DNA of 64,000 bases from Thalassotalea psychrophila (lineage in GTDB: Bacteria > Pseudomonadota > Gammaproteobacteria > Enterobacterales > Alteromonadaceae), in NCBI RefSeq assembly GCF_031583595.1, contig NZ_CP134145.1:1612001-1676000 (forward strand), read 5' to 3'. Position 1 is the first letter of the stretch. Each line of letters begins with the position of its first letter. The notes under the pieces are model-generated. The model saw only the letters and a list, made by a program, of their open reading frames with translations. It was not told the origin of the DNA and made no database searches. Of the stretch, positions 18,968 to 28,611 are shown in pieces. The translations under genes were made by a program, and so were the position numbers.

Positions 18968-20713
18968 ATGCAAGAGCAAAAGGATGCCACTACCTGGCAG
19001 AATTTTAAACGACTTTTTAGTTATACCAAAGGTTTACGCTTCGGCTTGGCTGCCGCTATTGTAGGCATGTTAGGTTATGCTGGCATTGACACTTTAGTGT
19101 TTTCACAACTTCAGCCTCTCATTGATGACGGCTTAACAAATTCAAATCCCGATATCCTAAAGTATGCACCTATATTTGTTATTGTTGCCTTTGTAATTCG
19201 TGGTACCTCTCATTTTGTCGCAACATATTGCTTAGCTTGGATGGGTAATCATGTGGTGATGCGCTTAAGACAAAAACTATTTGAGCACATTGTTGCAATG
19301 CCGGTACCATTTCATGATAAAGAATCCACTGGTACATTAATTTCAAAAATTACCTACGATACTGAACAGTTATTAAAAGCAATCTCAAAAGCATTATTAA
19401 CCTTAATTCGCGAAGGTGCATTTGTTATTGGCTTGATCGGTTTGATGTTTTATAACAGTTGGCAATTATCTTCAATTTTCTTACTTATAATCCCAATTGT
19501 GGCTTGCATTGTCGTTGTTGTTTCTAAACGTTTTAGAGCCGTAAGTAAACGCATTCAAAAGATGATGGGAATAGTTACTAGTGCAACGGAGCAAACTTTT
19601 AATGGCCACAAAGTTGTTCTGTCATTTGGTGGGCAAGAACGCGAATTTGAACGATTTGCGAAAATAAATAATCAAAATCGCCAGCAACGAATGAAAATGG
19701 TTGCAGCTAAAGCAACCAGTGTTCCTGTTATTCAAATCATTGCCTCATTTGCACTTGCTTTTGTGTTATATGCGGCTAGCCGAGAAGATTTTGTTGGTGA
19801 GTTATCACCGGGTACGTTTACCACAGTCGTCACGAGTATGATCATGATGCTAAGGCCGCTTAAACTATTAACAACAGTAAATAGCGAATTTCAACGAGGT
19901 ATGGCTGCTGCGCAAAGTGTTTTTGATGTATTAGATCAAAAAGTAGAGCAAGACACCGGCACACTTGGGCTTGAAACTGCACAAGGTATAATTGAATTTG
20001 ATGATGTTACTTTTAACTATCCAGGCAGTGAAAAACCCGCACTTAAAAATGTCAGTTTTAAGTTAGAACCTGGAAAAACGTTAGCCCTAGTTGGTCGCTC
20101 AGGTAGCGGTAAATCAACCCTTAGCTCTTTGTTGTTACGTTTTTACAATAGTAATCATGGCCAAGTGTTGATTGACGGTGAAAATATTCGTGATTACAAA
20201 CTGAAAGACTTAAGAAATCAATTCGCATTTGTTTCCCAGCAGGTTGTGCTTTTTAACGATAGTGTGGCCAATAATATCGCTTACGGAAACCCACAAGCGA
20301 GTAGAGATGAAATCATTGCGGCAGCCAAAGCAGCCCATGTGATGGAATTTGTAGAAAACTTACCCGATGGTTTAGACACTAATATTGGTGATAATGGCTC
20401 TATGCTCAGTGGCGGACAACGTCAGCGCTTAGCTATTGCTCGAGCCTTATTATGCGATGCTCCTTTTTTAATACTCGACGAAGCTACCAGTGCTTTAGAT
20501 ACTGAATCTGAGCGTCACATACAAGATGCATTGAATGTTTTACAACAAAATCGAACTTGTGTTGTAATTGCCCATCGTTTATCCACCATAGAAAATGCCG
20601 ATTCTATAATCGTAATGGACCAAGGGTGCTTGCTAGAGCAGGGCAATCATCAAGAATTGCTAGATAAAAACGGTGCCTACGCACAATTGCATGCATTTCA
20701 ATTTGGTGAATAG
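18968..20713 (+). CDS. msbA: Lipid A export ABC transporter MsbA
   Basis: A 581-aa half-transporter: six TM helices in the N-terminal half (ABC type I exporter), then a nucleotide-binding domain with Walker A GRSGSGKST (about residues 376-384), LSGGQRQR, Walker B LILDEATSALD and AHRLST. It flips core-lipid A across the inner membrane. The length matches E. coli MsbA (582) and it is followed 10 bp later by lpxK, the classical msbA-lpxK pair. AAGAGAC precedes the ATG. Confidence 0.96.
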   Translation: MQEQKDATTWQNFKRLFSYTKGLRFGLAAAIVGMLGYAGIDTLVFSQLQPLIDDGLTNSNPDILKYAPIFVIVAFVIRGTSHFVATYCLAWMGNHVVMRLRQKLFEHIVAMPVPFHDKESTGTLISKITYDTEQLLKAISKALLTLIREGAFVIGLIGLMFYNSWQLSSIFLLIIPIVACIVVVVSKRFRAVSKRIQKMMGIVTSATEQTFNGHKVVLSFGGQEREFERFAKINNQNRQQRMKMVAAKATSVPVIQIIASFALAFVLYAASREDFVGELSPGTFTTVVTSMIMMLRPLKLLTTVNSEFQRGMAAAQSVFDVLDQKVEQDTGTLGLETAQGIIEFDDVTFNYPGSEKPALKNVSFKLEPGKTLALVGRSGSGKSTLSSLLLRFYNSNHGQVLIDGENIRDYKLKDLRNQFAFVSQQVVLFNDSVANNIAYGNPQASRDEIIAAAKAAHVMEFVENLPDGLDTNIGDNGSMLSGGQRQRLAIARALLCDAPFLILDEATSALDTESERHIQDALNVLQQNRTCVVIAHRLSTIENADSIIVMDQGCLLEQGNHQELLDKNGAYAQLHAFQFGE

Positions 20714-20723
20714 GGGCTAATAA

Positions 20724-21734
20724 GTGCGTTTAATTGAACAGGCTTGGTATCACAATCACCCAATTAAATGGCTATTGCTGCCATTTAATGTGTTATTTTA
20801 TTTGTTATCAGCCTTACGGCGCATTCTTTTTAATTTAGGCATTTTAAAGCAGCCATCACTGGATATTCCTGTTGTTATTGTTGGCAACATTGGTGTTGGC
20901 GGCAATGGTAAAACGCCAGTGGTTATTTACCTTATTGAACAACTAAAACAGCGCGGTTTAAAGGTTGGTGTCATTAGTAGAGGCTATGGCGGTGAAAAAA
21001 GAAATTCACCGTTGCTGTTAACCAATGAAACCACGGCAGAACAAGCCGGTGATGAACCCGTACTTATTTTTAAACGTTGCCAAGTACCTGTGGTAGTGAG
21101 TAGTGATAGAGTAGCCGCTGTTAACCTTTTAATTAGTCAAGGTTGTAATATGGTGATCAGCGATGACGGCTTGCAACATTATCGTTTAAAGCGTGATGTT
21201 GAGTTGGTGATCGTAGATGGTAAACGTCGCTTTGGTAATGGTTGGTTATTACCTGCTGGACCATTAAGAGAGGGGGTCTGGAGATTAAAAACCGTTGATA
21301 AAGTCATTATCAACAGCGGTCTTGCCGATGTAAATGAACAACATATGTCTTTAAAAGGCAATAAATTGGTTAATGTGCACGATGGTAGTGTTGTAGCCGT
21401 TGCTGATTTTATTGACCAACATGGTAAAGACAATGTTGTAAATGCCATGGCTGGAATTGGTAACCCTGAACGCTTTTTTATTAGCTTGCATGAGCTTGGA
21501 TTCAGTCTTGGCCAAAAAATACCATTTGTTGATCATCATCACTTTTGCGAAACTGATTTTGGGCAATTTAGCTCAAATGCGCCGTTATTGATGACTGAAA
21601 AAGATGCAGTAAAGTGTTCGGGAATAGCCCCACAAAATAGCTGGTATTTACCAGTAGAAGCTCACTTTGATGATAATCAAGGTGAACAATTAATTGATTT
21701 AATAATAACGAGATGTAAAAACTATGGCTTTTGA
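20724..21734 (+). CDS. lpxK: Tetraacyldisaccharide 4'-kinase LpxK
   Basis: A 336-aa membrane-associated P-loop kinase that phosphorylates the 4' position of the lipid A disaccharide. It begins at GTG 20724 after AGGGGC, has an N-terminal hydrophobic anchor, the Walker A region [11 protein letters not shown] (about residue 58), [11 protein letters not shown] and the typical LLPAGPLRE motif. It overlaps the next gene by 11 bp, within an msbA-lpxK-trm112-like-kdsB operon. Confidence 0.96.
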   Translation: MRLIEQAWYHNHPIKWLLLPFNVLFYLLSALRRILFNLGILKQPSLDIPVVIVGNIGVGGNGKTPVVIYLIEQLKQRGLKVGVISRGYGGEKRNSPLLLTNETTAEQAGDEPVLIFKRCQVPVVVSSDRVAAVNLLISQGCNMVISDDGLQHYRLKRDVELVIVDGKRRFGNGWLLPAGPLREGVWRLKTVDKVIINSGLADVNEQHMSLKGNKLVNVHDGSVVAVADFIDQHGKDNVVNAMAGIGNPERFFISLHELGFSLGQKIPFVDHHHFCETDFGQFSSNAPLLMTEKDAVKCSGIAPQNSWYLPVEAHFDDNQGEQLIDLIITRCKNYGF

Positions 21735-21909
21735 TAGTAACCTTATTGGCATTCTTGCCTGTCCTGTATGTAAAGGCAAACTTGATATTAATAAAGACAA
21801 ATCTGAATTGATTTGTAAGTTTGACCATTTAGCCTATCCAATTGAAAAAGATATTCCTGTTTTGTTAGAAACTGAAGCTAGAAAATTATCTGAAGAAGAG
21901 CGTAGCTAA
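21724..21909 (+). CDS. Trm112 family protein (YcaR-like)
   Basis: A 61-aa protein with the Trm112/UPF0434 pattern: [40 protein letters not shown]. Of the usual zinc-type cysteines only C-P-V-C and one later Cys are present. Small partners of this kind lie between lpxK and kdsB in most Gammaproteobacteria (ycaR in E. coli). Its stop overlaps the kdsB start by one base. Confidence 0.88.
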   Translation: MAFDSNLIGILACPVCKGKLDINKDKSELICKFDHLAYPIEKDIPVLLETEARKLSEEERS

Positions 21910-22673
21910 TGAAATTTACCGTAGTAATACCGGCCCGTTTCCAATCAACACGACTGCCGGGGAAGGTCTTGGCTGACATTGATGGAAAACCAATGATCCA
22001 ATGGGTTGCTGAAAAAGCATTAGCCTCTGGTGCTGAGCGGGTTATTATTGCTACTGACAATGATGAAGTAGAAACTGCTGTAAAAGCTTTTGGTGGTGAA
22101 GTATGTAAAACCCGAAGCGATCATCAATCAGGTACTGAACGATTAGCTGAAGTTGTCCAGCAGTATCAATTTAATGATGACGAAATCATTGTTAATGTTC
22201 AAGGTGATGAACCATTTATTCCAAGTCAAAACATTGCCCAAGTTGCCGCTAACTTAGCTGGACAAAATAAAGCTCGTATGTCGACTCTGGCTGTTAATAT
22301 TGACTCAGTTGCAGAAGCACTAAATCCTAATGCTGTTAAAGTGTTATGTGATAAAGATGGTTATGCATTGTATTTTTCACGAGCGACCATTCCCTATGAT
22401 CGTCAGCGCTTTTTAAATAATGATGATATTAAAGAAGTAGGGGACTTTTATTTGCGACACATTGGCATTTATGCCTACCGCGCTGGGTTTATTAAAGACT
22501 ACGTACAATGGCCAACAAGTGCTTTAGAGAATATTGAGGCGCTGGAGCAACTGCGAGTGCTTTGGCAAGGTGAAAAAATCCACGTAGAAGTTGCACAGTC
22601 GCGCTTGCCCGTTGAAGGGGTTGATACGCCAGAAGACTTAGAAAAAGCACGCAGTTATGCAGCAAGCTTGTAA
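21909..22673 (+). CDS. kdsB: 3-deoxy-manno-octulosonate cytidylyltransferase KdsB
   Basis: A 254-aa nucleotidyltransferase making CMP-Kdo from CTP and Kdo for inner-core LPS. Motifs: [19 protein letters not shown] at the N-terminus, VQGDEPFI for metal binding and the late [15 protein letters not shown] segment. Translation is coupled to the preceding gene (TAATG overlap). It ends only 2 bp from the convergent umuC stop and no terminator hairpin fits between them. Confidence 0.96.
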   Translation: MKFTVVIPARFQSTRLPGKVLADIDGKPMIQWVAEKALASGAERVIIATDNDEVETAVKAFGGEVCKTRSDHQSGTERLAEVVQQYQFNDDEIIVNVQGDEPFIPSQNIAQVAANLAGQNKARMSTLAVNIDSVAEALNPNAVKVLCDKDGYALYFSRATIPYDRQRFLNNDDIKEVGDFYLRHIGIYAYRAGFIKDYVQWPTSALENIEALEQLRVLWQGEKIHVEVAQSRLPVEGVDTPEDLEKARSYAASL

Positions 22674-22675
22674 AA

Positions 22676-23932
22676 TTAACAAATTATTTTCGGGATATCA
22701 CGCCATTTACTGGTAAAGCTTGGCGATAAGAATTCACGTCGCATGTGCCACTTTTCTGCCCGACCTTCTGCAGCAAGTTTCACGGTGTCATTGCCATAAC
22801 GATTATTAATACCATCATAACAATTCATTAGTTCAGGGTTGTTACCACTGATTGAAAACATATCATGTTGAGTAAACTCACTGCTAGTGAGTTCTATCGC
22901 GCCAACCCCACATCGGTAAAAATGAACATTTGGCATATAGATTTGATTAAATACCTGAGTAATAGCCAATGCAATGTTGATGGTATTGTCAGTTGCTACG
23001 GGAAAATCATATACAACAGATTTTTTGTAGTAATTATCGTCGTGTGGTGAACTTGCTGCGAAAATAAGTAAGCGTTTCACTAATGAATGCTGCTGCCTAA
23101 CTTTACGTCCTACAATAGCGCCGTGAGTAATTAAAGCGGTTTTTAATGAATGGAATTCAGTTACTCGTTGACCAAAGCTTCGAGTAGAGTATATTTCCTT
23201 TTTGGGTTGCCTGACATCATCCCATGTTAAGCACGCCACACCGTTTAATTCGTTAATGGTACGCTCAACCATGACACTAAATTGTTGTCGCATTGTTTTA
23301 GGTGATCGGCTGGCTAGTTCCCAAGCAGTGTTAATACCAAGTACATTTAACCTTTTACCTAATCGTGAACCGATCCCCCATACATCAGTTACTGACATTC
23401 TTGATAATATTTCTTTACGTGATTTATCATCATTAATAACTGCAACTCCATTAAAGCCGGGTAATTTTTTAGCTGCATGATTAGCCGCCTTTGCTAAGGT
23501 TGGTGTTGTACCAAACCCCACACCAACGGGGAGACGTGTTTCCTGCCAGACGGTACGTCTTATTTCATCGCCGTATTGATGCCAATCTTTAATCAGGCTA
23601 TTGTAATTTTTAAATTGTAGGAATGACTCATCGATAGAATAGACGTATTGGTTATCACAAAATCGTGCAATTACACTCATCATTTTGTCACTAAGATCAG
23701 CGTACAATTCATAGTTAGAAGAACGTATAACGACTTGGTGCTTAGCTAAAAAATGTTTGATTTGAAAGTAAGGTTTAAACTTTGGTACACCGAGTCTTCT
23801 GGCAATGGGGCAAACCGCACAAATGCAGCCGTCGTTATTGGTTAGTACTACAACAGGCTTATTTCTTATCGATGGGTCGAATACCTTTTCTGCTGAGGCG
23901 TAGTAAGAAACAGCATCAACTAAAGCATACAT
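22676..23932 (-). CDS. umuC: Y-family DNA polymerase V catalytic subunit UmuC
   Basis: A 418-aa translesion polymerase. The N-terminus MYALVDAVSYYASAEKVF has the metal-binding Asp6 and a Tyr at the steric-gate position 11. YSIDESFLQF carries the catalytic Asp-Glu pair, and helix-hairpin-helix and little-finger regions follow. The C-terminus (RREFLSPSFTSKW) resembles UmuC. An odd feature is a cysteine-rich fingers loop, NNDGCICAVCPIARRLG, where E. coli has GCVIARNAEAKALG. It overlaps umuD by 13 bp and shares its SOS-type promoter. Confidence 0.93.
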   Translation of the reverse strand: MYALVDAVSYYASAEKVFDPSIRNKPVVVLTNNDGCICAVCPIARRLGVPKFKPYFQIKHFLAKHQVVIRSSNYELYADLSDKMMSVIARFCDNQYVYSIDESFLQFKNYNSLIKDWHQYGDEIRRTVWQETRLPVGVGFGTTPTLAKAANHAAKKLPGFNGVAVINDDKSRKEILSRMSVTDVWGIGSRLGKRLNVLGINTAWELASRSPKTMRQQFSVMVERTINELNGVACLTWDDVRQPKKEIYSTRSFGQRVTEFHSLKTALITHGAIVGRKVRQQHSLVKRLLIFAASSPHDDNYYKKSVVYDFPVATDNTINIALAITQVFNQIYMPNVHFYRCGVGAIELTSSEFTQHDMFSISGNNPELMNCYDGINNRYGNDTVKLAAEGRAEKWHMRREFLSPSFTSKWRDIPKIIC

Positions 23933-24333
23933 GAAGCTAGCTCTCGTACTTGCCGATGAAGCCGTATTGAGCGAGTTACAACCCCTTCAATTTGAAAATC
24001 ATCATCTGGGTTTATTTGCACAGGTCTATGTAATTTAGATGCAGATAATAAACGTGCATTTGTTTTGTCTATGAACTTACAAGTAAAGCAACCGTTGTAA
24101 TTGGCGACAATGACGTCTCCATCTTGAGGTGCCTCGGCGCGATCAACTAAAAGTAAATCACCATCAAAGATACCTGCTTCTATCATCGATTGACCTTTGG
24201 CTAAGCCAATAAAGGTTGCATCAGGGTTAGATATTAATAACTGATCTAAAGATAACCCTAGTTCTTTATACTCAGCCGCAGGAGATTCAAATCCTGAAAT
24301 ACCGGCTTCAATATAAATGGGAATAATTTTCAT
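23920..24333 (-). CDS. umuD: Translesion polymerase V autoprotease subunit UmuD
   Basis: A 137-aa LexA/UmuD-type S24 protease. The catalytic dyad is Ser49 (LAKGQSMIEAG) and Lys86 (FTCKFID). The self-cleavage region reads AGISGFESPAAEY, so the scissile bond would be Ser13-Gly14, where E. coli UmuD has Cys-Gly. The length is normal and it overlaps umuC by 13 bp. A LexA-type box lies 22 bp upstream of the start, so induction by DNA damage is expected. The altered P1 residue could change the cleavage rate; this is an inference. Confidence 0.92.
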   Translation of the reverse strand: MKIIPIYIEAGISGFESPAAEYKELGLSLDQLLISNPDATFIGLAKGQSMIEAGIFDGDLLLVDRAEAPQDGDVIVANYNGCFTCKFIDKTNARLLSASKLHRPVQINPDDDFQIEGVVTRSIRLHRQVRELASCML

Positions 24334-24340
24334 GAATACA

Positions 24341-24388
24341 TACCAATGAAACTATACTGTTAATTTATACAGTATAGTTTCATTGGTA
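24341..24388 (-). promoter_or_regulatory. SOS (LexA) box inside a 48-bp perfect-arm palindrome upstream of umuD
   Basis: CTGT (24357-24360), an 8-bp AT spacer and ACAG (24369-24372), within TACTGT...ACAGTA, match the gammaproteobacterial LexA operator. The symmetry extends well beyond the operator: left arm TACCAATGAAACTATACTGT (24341-24360) and right arm 24369-24388 are exact reverse complements over 20 bp. The box overlaps the likely umuD promoter. If transcription starts upstream of it, the leader RNA could fold into a very stable hairpin just before the start codon. Confidence 0.85.
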
Positions 24389-24517
24389 AATATTAGATAG
24401 ATGGAAGGGGATAAAACTTATCATCTTTTTTGTTTATCACAAATATCACCTAGCATTTGTGACAAAAGCTAAGTTTAATTAGTTACTTCACCATAACTTA
24501 GGACACAAAAGGGGGGC

Positions 24518-24841
24518 TTAGCGTTTTGAGCCACTTTGCTTTTTCATCCTGATCACTTTTCGCGCAATGGCTAGTAACTCAGGTGAGATATCATCTGCGC
24601 CGTCTCTTATTAACTTACTAACATCACCAGATGAGAATAAAGAACCCCGCTCAGATTTTACGTCTAACGATCGAACAAAATCTTTTGTTTTTCCTGTGCT
24701 GCCAGTATCAATATACTTAAAAATAATTTGTTCGTTAATGCTTTGTGGCTCTTGCTTTAAGATGACTACTTCTTCGGCAAGTGCTTTTATATTTGCTTCT
24801 AATTGTTCAATTAGTTCGGCAATGTTGGTGTATGATTTCAT
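24518..24841 (-). CDS. Orphan 107-aa protein with N-terminal coiled coil
   Basis: I do not recognise this 107-aa protein. Residues 1-32 look like a short coiled coil (IAELIEQLEANIKALAEEVV). The remainder is charged and ends in KVIRMKKQSGSKR. There is no signal peptide or TM segment. Start ATG 24841 is preceded by CAAGAG on the minus strand. It lies between the dapD terminator and the umuDC promoter, on the same strand as both, and has no visible terminator of its own. It could be a small regulator or an accessory-gene remnant of a past insertion. That it is real is supported by length and position only. Confidence 0.5.
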   Translation of the reverse strand: MKSYTNIAELIEQLEANIKALAEEVVILKQEPQSINEQIIFKYIDTGSTGKTKDFVRSLDVKSERGSLFSSGDVSKLIRDGADDISPELLAIARKVIRMKKQSGSKR

Positions 24842-24900
24842 TAAGTTCTAACTCTTGTAAGGGGAACTGGTATTACATCTATTGTAACGCTAATAAAGCA

Positions 24901-24926
24901 AAAAAGGAGCTAATTAGCTCCTTTTT
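24901..24926 (-). terminator. Rho-independent terminator after dapD
   Basis: A perfect 26-bp palindrome: AAAAAGGAGC, TAATTA, GCTCCTTTTT. It has a GC core and U-runs on both strands, 24 bp beyond the dapD stop. It would insulate dapD from the 107-aa gene. Confidence 0.85.
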
Positions 24927-24949
24927 ATGTTCTAAAGTTCTTCGGCTAT

Positions 24950-25780
24950 TTAATCGATAGAACGGAGAAGATCGTTTAGGCCAGTTTTACCTAATGTTTT
25001 AGCATCAACTTTTTTAACGATAATTGCTGCGTATAAGCTGTAAGTTCCACACTTAGACGGTAAGTTACCTGGAACAACTACAGAGCCAGCAGGAACACGA
25101 CCATAGTGTACTTCGCCAGTTTCACGATCAAAAATCTTAGTAGATTGACCAATGAATACACCCATAGAAAGCACACATCCATCTTCAACAATTACACCTT
25201 CAACTACTTCAGAGCGTGCACCAATAAAACAGTTGTCGCCAATAATTGTTGGACCAGCTTGTAATGGCTCTAAAACACCACCAATGCCAACACCACCAGA
25301 TAAGTGTACGTTTTTACCAATTTGTGCACATGAACCAACCGTTGCCCATGTATCAACCATAGTACCTTCATCAATGAAAGCGCCAATGTTTACAAATGAT
25401 GGCATTACTACAACGTCTTTGCCAATGTAACTACCAGTACGAACTGATGCACCAGGAACAACACGAACGCCTTCTTTGGCAAAGCGAGCGGTGTCATAGT
25501 TTTTGTATTTCATTGGAACTTTATCGAAAAACTTACCATTACCAGCGCCGTCTTCAATAACTTCGTTTTCTAAAATGCGGAAAGATAATAAAACGGCTTT
25601 TTTAAGCCATTCGTTCACTACCCAGTCACCATTTACTTTTTCAGCAACACGGGCTTCACCAATGTTTAATAAGTGCAGAGCTGCAAAAACAGAGTTTTTA
25701 ACTTCATCACTAACAGTACTTGGCGTAATGTCGGCACGGTTTTCAAATGCTAATTCAATGATTTCTTTTAACGTACTCAT
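24950..25780 (-). CDS. dapD: Tetrahydrodipicolinate N-succinyltransferase DapD
   Basis: A 276-aa left-handed beta-helix enzyme of lysine and meso-DAP synthesis, transferring succinyl from succinyl-CoA to tetrahydrodipicolinate. Hexapeptide repeats run through the middle ([37 protein letters not shown]). The length equals E. coli DapD (274). TAGGAATA precedes ATG 25780. It lies downstream of glnD on the same strand, as in E. coli, separated by a palindromic element (25807-25864). Confidence 0.97.
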   Translation of the reverse strand: MSTLKEIIELAFENRADITPSTVSDEVKNSVFAALHLLNIGEARVAEKVNGDWVVNEWLKKAVLLSFRILENEVIEDGAGNGKFFDKVPMKYKNYDTARFAKEGVRVVPGASVRTGSYIGKDVVVMPSFVNIGAFIDEGTMVDTWATVGSCAQIGKNVHLSGGVGIGGVLEPLQAGPTIIGDNCFIGARSEVVEGVIVEDGCVLSMGVFIGQSTKIFDRETGEVHYGRVPAGSVVVPGNLPSKCGTYSLYAAIIVKKVDAKTLGKTGLNDLLRSID

Positions 25781-25806
25781 GGGTATTCCTAAAATGTTTT
25801 TATAAA

Positions 25807-25864
25807 TATACCAAAATCACTTCAGCTCCAGTTCAATCCTGCATATTGAAGTGGCTTGGGTATA
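25807..25864. repeat. 58-bp palindromic intergenic element (TATACC...GGGTATA)
   Basis: The ends are imperfect inverted repeats: TATACCAAAATCACTTCA at 25807 against TGAAGTGGCTTGGGTATA at 25847-25864. The whole lies in the glnD-dapD spacer. A diverged partial relative is seen at about 31813-31851 (GAACCTGCATCTTGAATGAT then CGGGTATAT), upstream of pyrH. The form suggests a small mobile palindrome of the REP/MITE kind. Confidence 0.5.
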
Positions 25865-25883
25865 TCGCTTGCATTAAGCTTTA

Positions 25884-28505
25884 TTAGCTTATATTACAGA
25901 GCAGTGATTCTAACTGATTTTGTTCGGTTGATGAAAGAGGTAAATGATCTTTATTTGATACAATAAAGACATCTTCAGCTCGTTCACCAAACGTGGTTAC
26001 TTTTGCCATGTGAACATTAAGCCCACATTGTTGAAATACATTGCCTATTTCAGCTAATAAACCAGGTCTATCAATAGCAACGATTTCGAGAGAGGTAATG
26101 TTTTTATTGTTATGCTCAATAAAGCCGACTCTTGTTGGAAAGGTAAATTGTTTAAATTTTTTCGGCAATGGAATTTTACGATATTCGATATTCTCATCTT
26201 GAGTAAGGTGATGGGTTATCGATGATTTGATGTTGTCAGCTAAATAGCTATCTTTTATCGGGTGACCTTTGCTATCAAGAATAACAAAAGTATTTAAAGT
26301 GAAGCCATCTTTTGAACTCAAAATTTTTGCATCATGAATTGACAGCTTTTTTAAGCCTAATAAAGAAACAATTGTGGAGAATATTTTACTCTTATCTTTT
26401 GTATAAACAAAAACCTCTGTACCACCTCGATAAGCTTTTTCGCTAATAAGTACTAGAGGTTTCGTTTTATCATGACTGATAATATGTCGGCAATGCCAGG
26501 CAATTTGTTGTGGCGAATAACGTAAAAAATAATCTGGTTTGAACGTTTTCCACAATGGTTTTATTACATCTTCGCTAATATCATTGGCATTAAGTAACTC
26601 TAGCGCTTCATGTTGGTTTTCTCTGATTTTGGTTCTGAGTTCAACCGGTTTTTCTAAGCCGCGCCTAAATGCTGCTTTAGTGGCAAAATAGAGTTCTTGT
26701 AAAAGGTTGGCTTTCCAACTATTCCACAAACTTTCATTTGTGGCTCGCATGTCGGCAACAGTTAAACAGTATAGATAATCAAGCTGAGCTTCATCGCGAA
26801 CAATTTCACCAAATTCTTTTATTACCTCAGGATCAGAAATATCCTTGCGCTGAGCGGTAACTGACATAAGTAAATGTTGCTTAACTAACCAAGAAACTAA
26901 ACGAGAATCATGATCTGAAAGTTGATGCAATTTACCAAACGCTAATGCATCAACAGCGCCTAAATCACTGTGACGACCACCTCTTCCTTTGGCAATATCG
27001 TGGAATATACCGGCAAGGTAGAGTAACTCAGGTTTACGAATTTGTTGTACTATTTTACTGCATAGCGGAAATTCATGATTATGTTCAGGTAAACTAAACC
27101 GGTATAAATTCTTAATGAGTCTATAGCTGTGTTCATCAACAGAATAAGCATGAAATAAATCAAACTGCATTTGTCCAACGATGCTTTGCCATTCAGGTAA
27201 ATAACTGCCTAGTATTTCATGGCGATGCATTAAGTTAAACGCACGACCCATACCGTTTGGGTGTTTGATAAACTCCATAAATATACGACGACATTCTGCA
27301 TAATCGTTTAAACCACCAATTAAGCGACGACGTGAATTACGTAATAAACGAATAGAGTCTGAGTGTATGCCTTTTACCTCAGGGTGTTTTGCTATCATTA
27401 AAAATAACATCATCATGGTTTTAGGACGCATGAACTTACGTTTGTTTTTAACTCTAATTAAATTACCAACTAGTGAAAAATGATCATCAAGTTCTATAAT
27501 TTTATCAGTATCTTTAGCGCCAAGTATCCCTAGTTTAAAATGCTGCAATAACATTTCATTTACTTCATTTACTGAGTTTATAATTCGGAAGAAACGCTTC
27601 ATCATTCGTTCTACAGCGGGCTTACCATCTTCACCAAAGCCCATCATTTGAGCAACAGCACCTTGATGATCGAACAGTAATCGGTTTTCACTACGGTTAG
27701 CAACTAGGTGTAAACAAAAACGCATTCGCCATAAGTAATCCTGACACTCGTCTAATTCAGAAAACTCATTTTCAGAAAGATACTTAAGAGAAACTAATTG
27801 TTCTAAGCTATCGGCTAAAAAATGCCGTTTGGCCACCCAGCTAATGGTTTGTATATCTCGTAAACCACCAGGGTTTGCTTTTAAATTTGGTTCAAGAGTA
27901 TAAGCGGCGCCTTTATACTGCTGATGACGTTTTTTTTGTTCATCTCGTTTAGCTACGAAAAATTTATCTGAAGGCCAAAACTTTGCATTTTGTATATGTG
28001 GCTTTAATTGTTCTTCAAGTTGCGGGTTGCCACAAATTCGACGTGACTCTAATAAATTTGTAGCAATAGTAACATCAGCATTTGCCTGCTTTACACATTC
28101 TTGAACACTGCGCACACTATGGCCTATATCTAAACGGATATCCCAAAGTTCAGTAATAAACTTACCAATAAATTCTTCAACTTCAGTAGTGATTTTTTCT
28201 TTAGTTAGAATTAGAATGTCAACATCTGAATGAGGGTGTAGCTCTCCTCGGCCATAGCCACCAACGGCTATCAGAGTAATTTGATGCTCGTCTAAATGAT
28301 GCTGGCACCAAACTTTCTGTAATACTTGATCAACAAAGTCAGCACGAGCGTGCACAAGTTCTGTTACTTCAATGATGGCAAATGAGTCAGTTAACCATTG
28401 ATAAAATTGACTGCCTAAATCAACTAGCTCAGCTGTTGTAAGCATTGCAGCAGCAGGGGCTAATTTGCTAGTTAAGTGCGTTGGTATTATTGGATTATTT
28501 AACAA
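25884..28505 (-). CDS. glnD: Bifunctional PII uridylyltransferase/uridylyl-removing enzyme GlnD
   Basis: An 873-aa nitrogen sensor that uridylylates PII when glutamine is low and removes UMP when it is high. Nucleotidyltransferase motif [18 protein letters not shown] is at residues 81-98 (Asp94, Asp96). An HD domain follows ([16 protein letters not shown], about residue 500), with two C-terminal ACT domains ([12 protein letters not shown] and [17 protein letters not shown]). The frame opens with TTG 28505; an internal ATG at 28445 is an alternative. The gene order map-glnD-dapD is the conserved one. Confidence 0.95.
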   Translation of the reverse strand: MLNNPIIPTHLTSKLAPAAAMLTTAELVDLGSQFYQWLTDSFAIIEVTELVHARADFVDQVLQKVWCQHHLDEHQITLIAVGGYGRGELHPHSDVDILILTKEKITTEVEEFIGKFITELWDIRLDIGHSVRSVQECVKQANADVTIATNLLESRRICGNPQLEEQLKPHIQNAKFWPSDKFFVAKRDEQKKRHQQYKGAAYTLEPNLKANPGGLRDIQTISWVAKRHFLADSLEQLVSLKYLSENEFSELDECQDYLWRMRFCLHLVANRSENRLLFDHQGAVAQMMGFGEDGKPAVERMMKRFFRIINSVNEVNEMLLQHFKLGILGAKDTDKIIELDDHFSLVGNLIRVKNKRKFMRPKTMMMLFLMIAKHPEVKGIHSDSIRLLRNSRRRLIGGLNDYAECRRIFMEFIKHPNGMGRAFNLMHRHEILGSYLPEWQSIVGQMQFDLFHAYSVDEHSYRLIKNLYRFSLPEHNHEFPLCSKIVQQIRKPELLYLAGIFHDIAKGRGGRHSDLGAVDALAFGKLHQLSDHDSRLVSWLVKQHLLMSVTAQRKDISDPEVIKEFGEIVRDEAQLDYLYCLTVADMRATNESLWNSWKANLLQELYFATKAAFRRGLEKPVELRTKIRENQHEALELLNANDISEDVIKPLWKTFKPDYFLRYSPQQIAWHCRHIISHDKTKPLVLISEKAYRGGTEVFVYTKDKSKIFSTIVSLLGLKKLSIHDAKILSSKDGFTLNTFVILDSKGHPIKDSYLADNIKSSITHHLTQDENIEYRKIPLPKKFKQFTFPTRVGFIEHNNKNITSLEIVAIDRPGLLAEIGNVFQQCGLNVHMAKVTTFGERAEDVFIVSNKDHLPLSSTEQNQLESLLCNIS

Positions 28506-28575
28506 TGCAGGTCTTCTTAATTTTTACTTTGTTGGTTTTAATGTCAGCAAAAGAATTGTGTCTGCTATTCCTGAA

Positions 28576-28603
28576 AAACGAAACGGCCAATAGTGGCCGT
28601 TTT
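28576..28603 (-). terminator. Rho-independent terminator after map
   Basis: Inverted repeat AAACGGCCA (28581-28589), loop ATAG, TGGCCGTTT (28594-28602). On the minus strand it is followed by CGTTTTT. It lies 9 bp beyond the map stop and would separate map from glnD. Confidence 0.8.
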
Positions 28604-28611
28604 ATGTTTTA

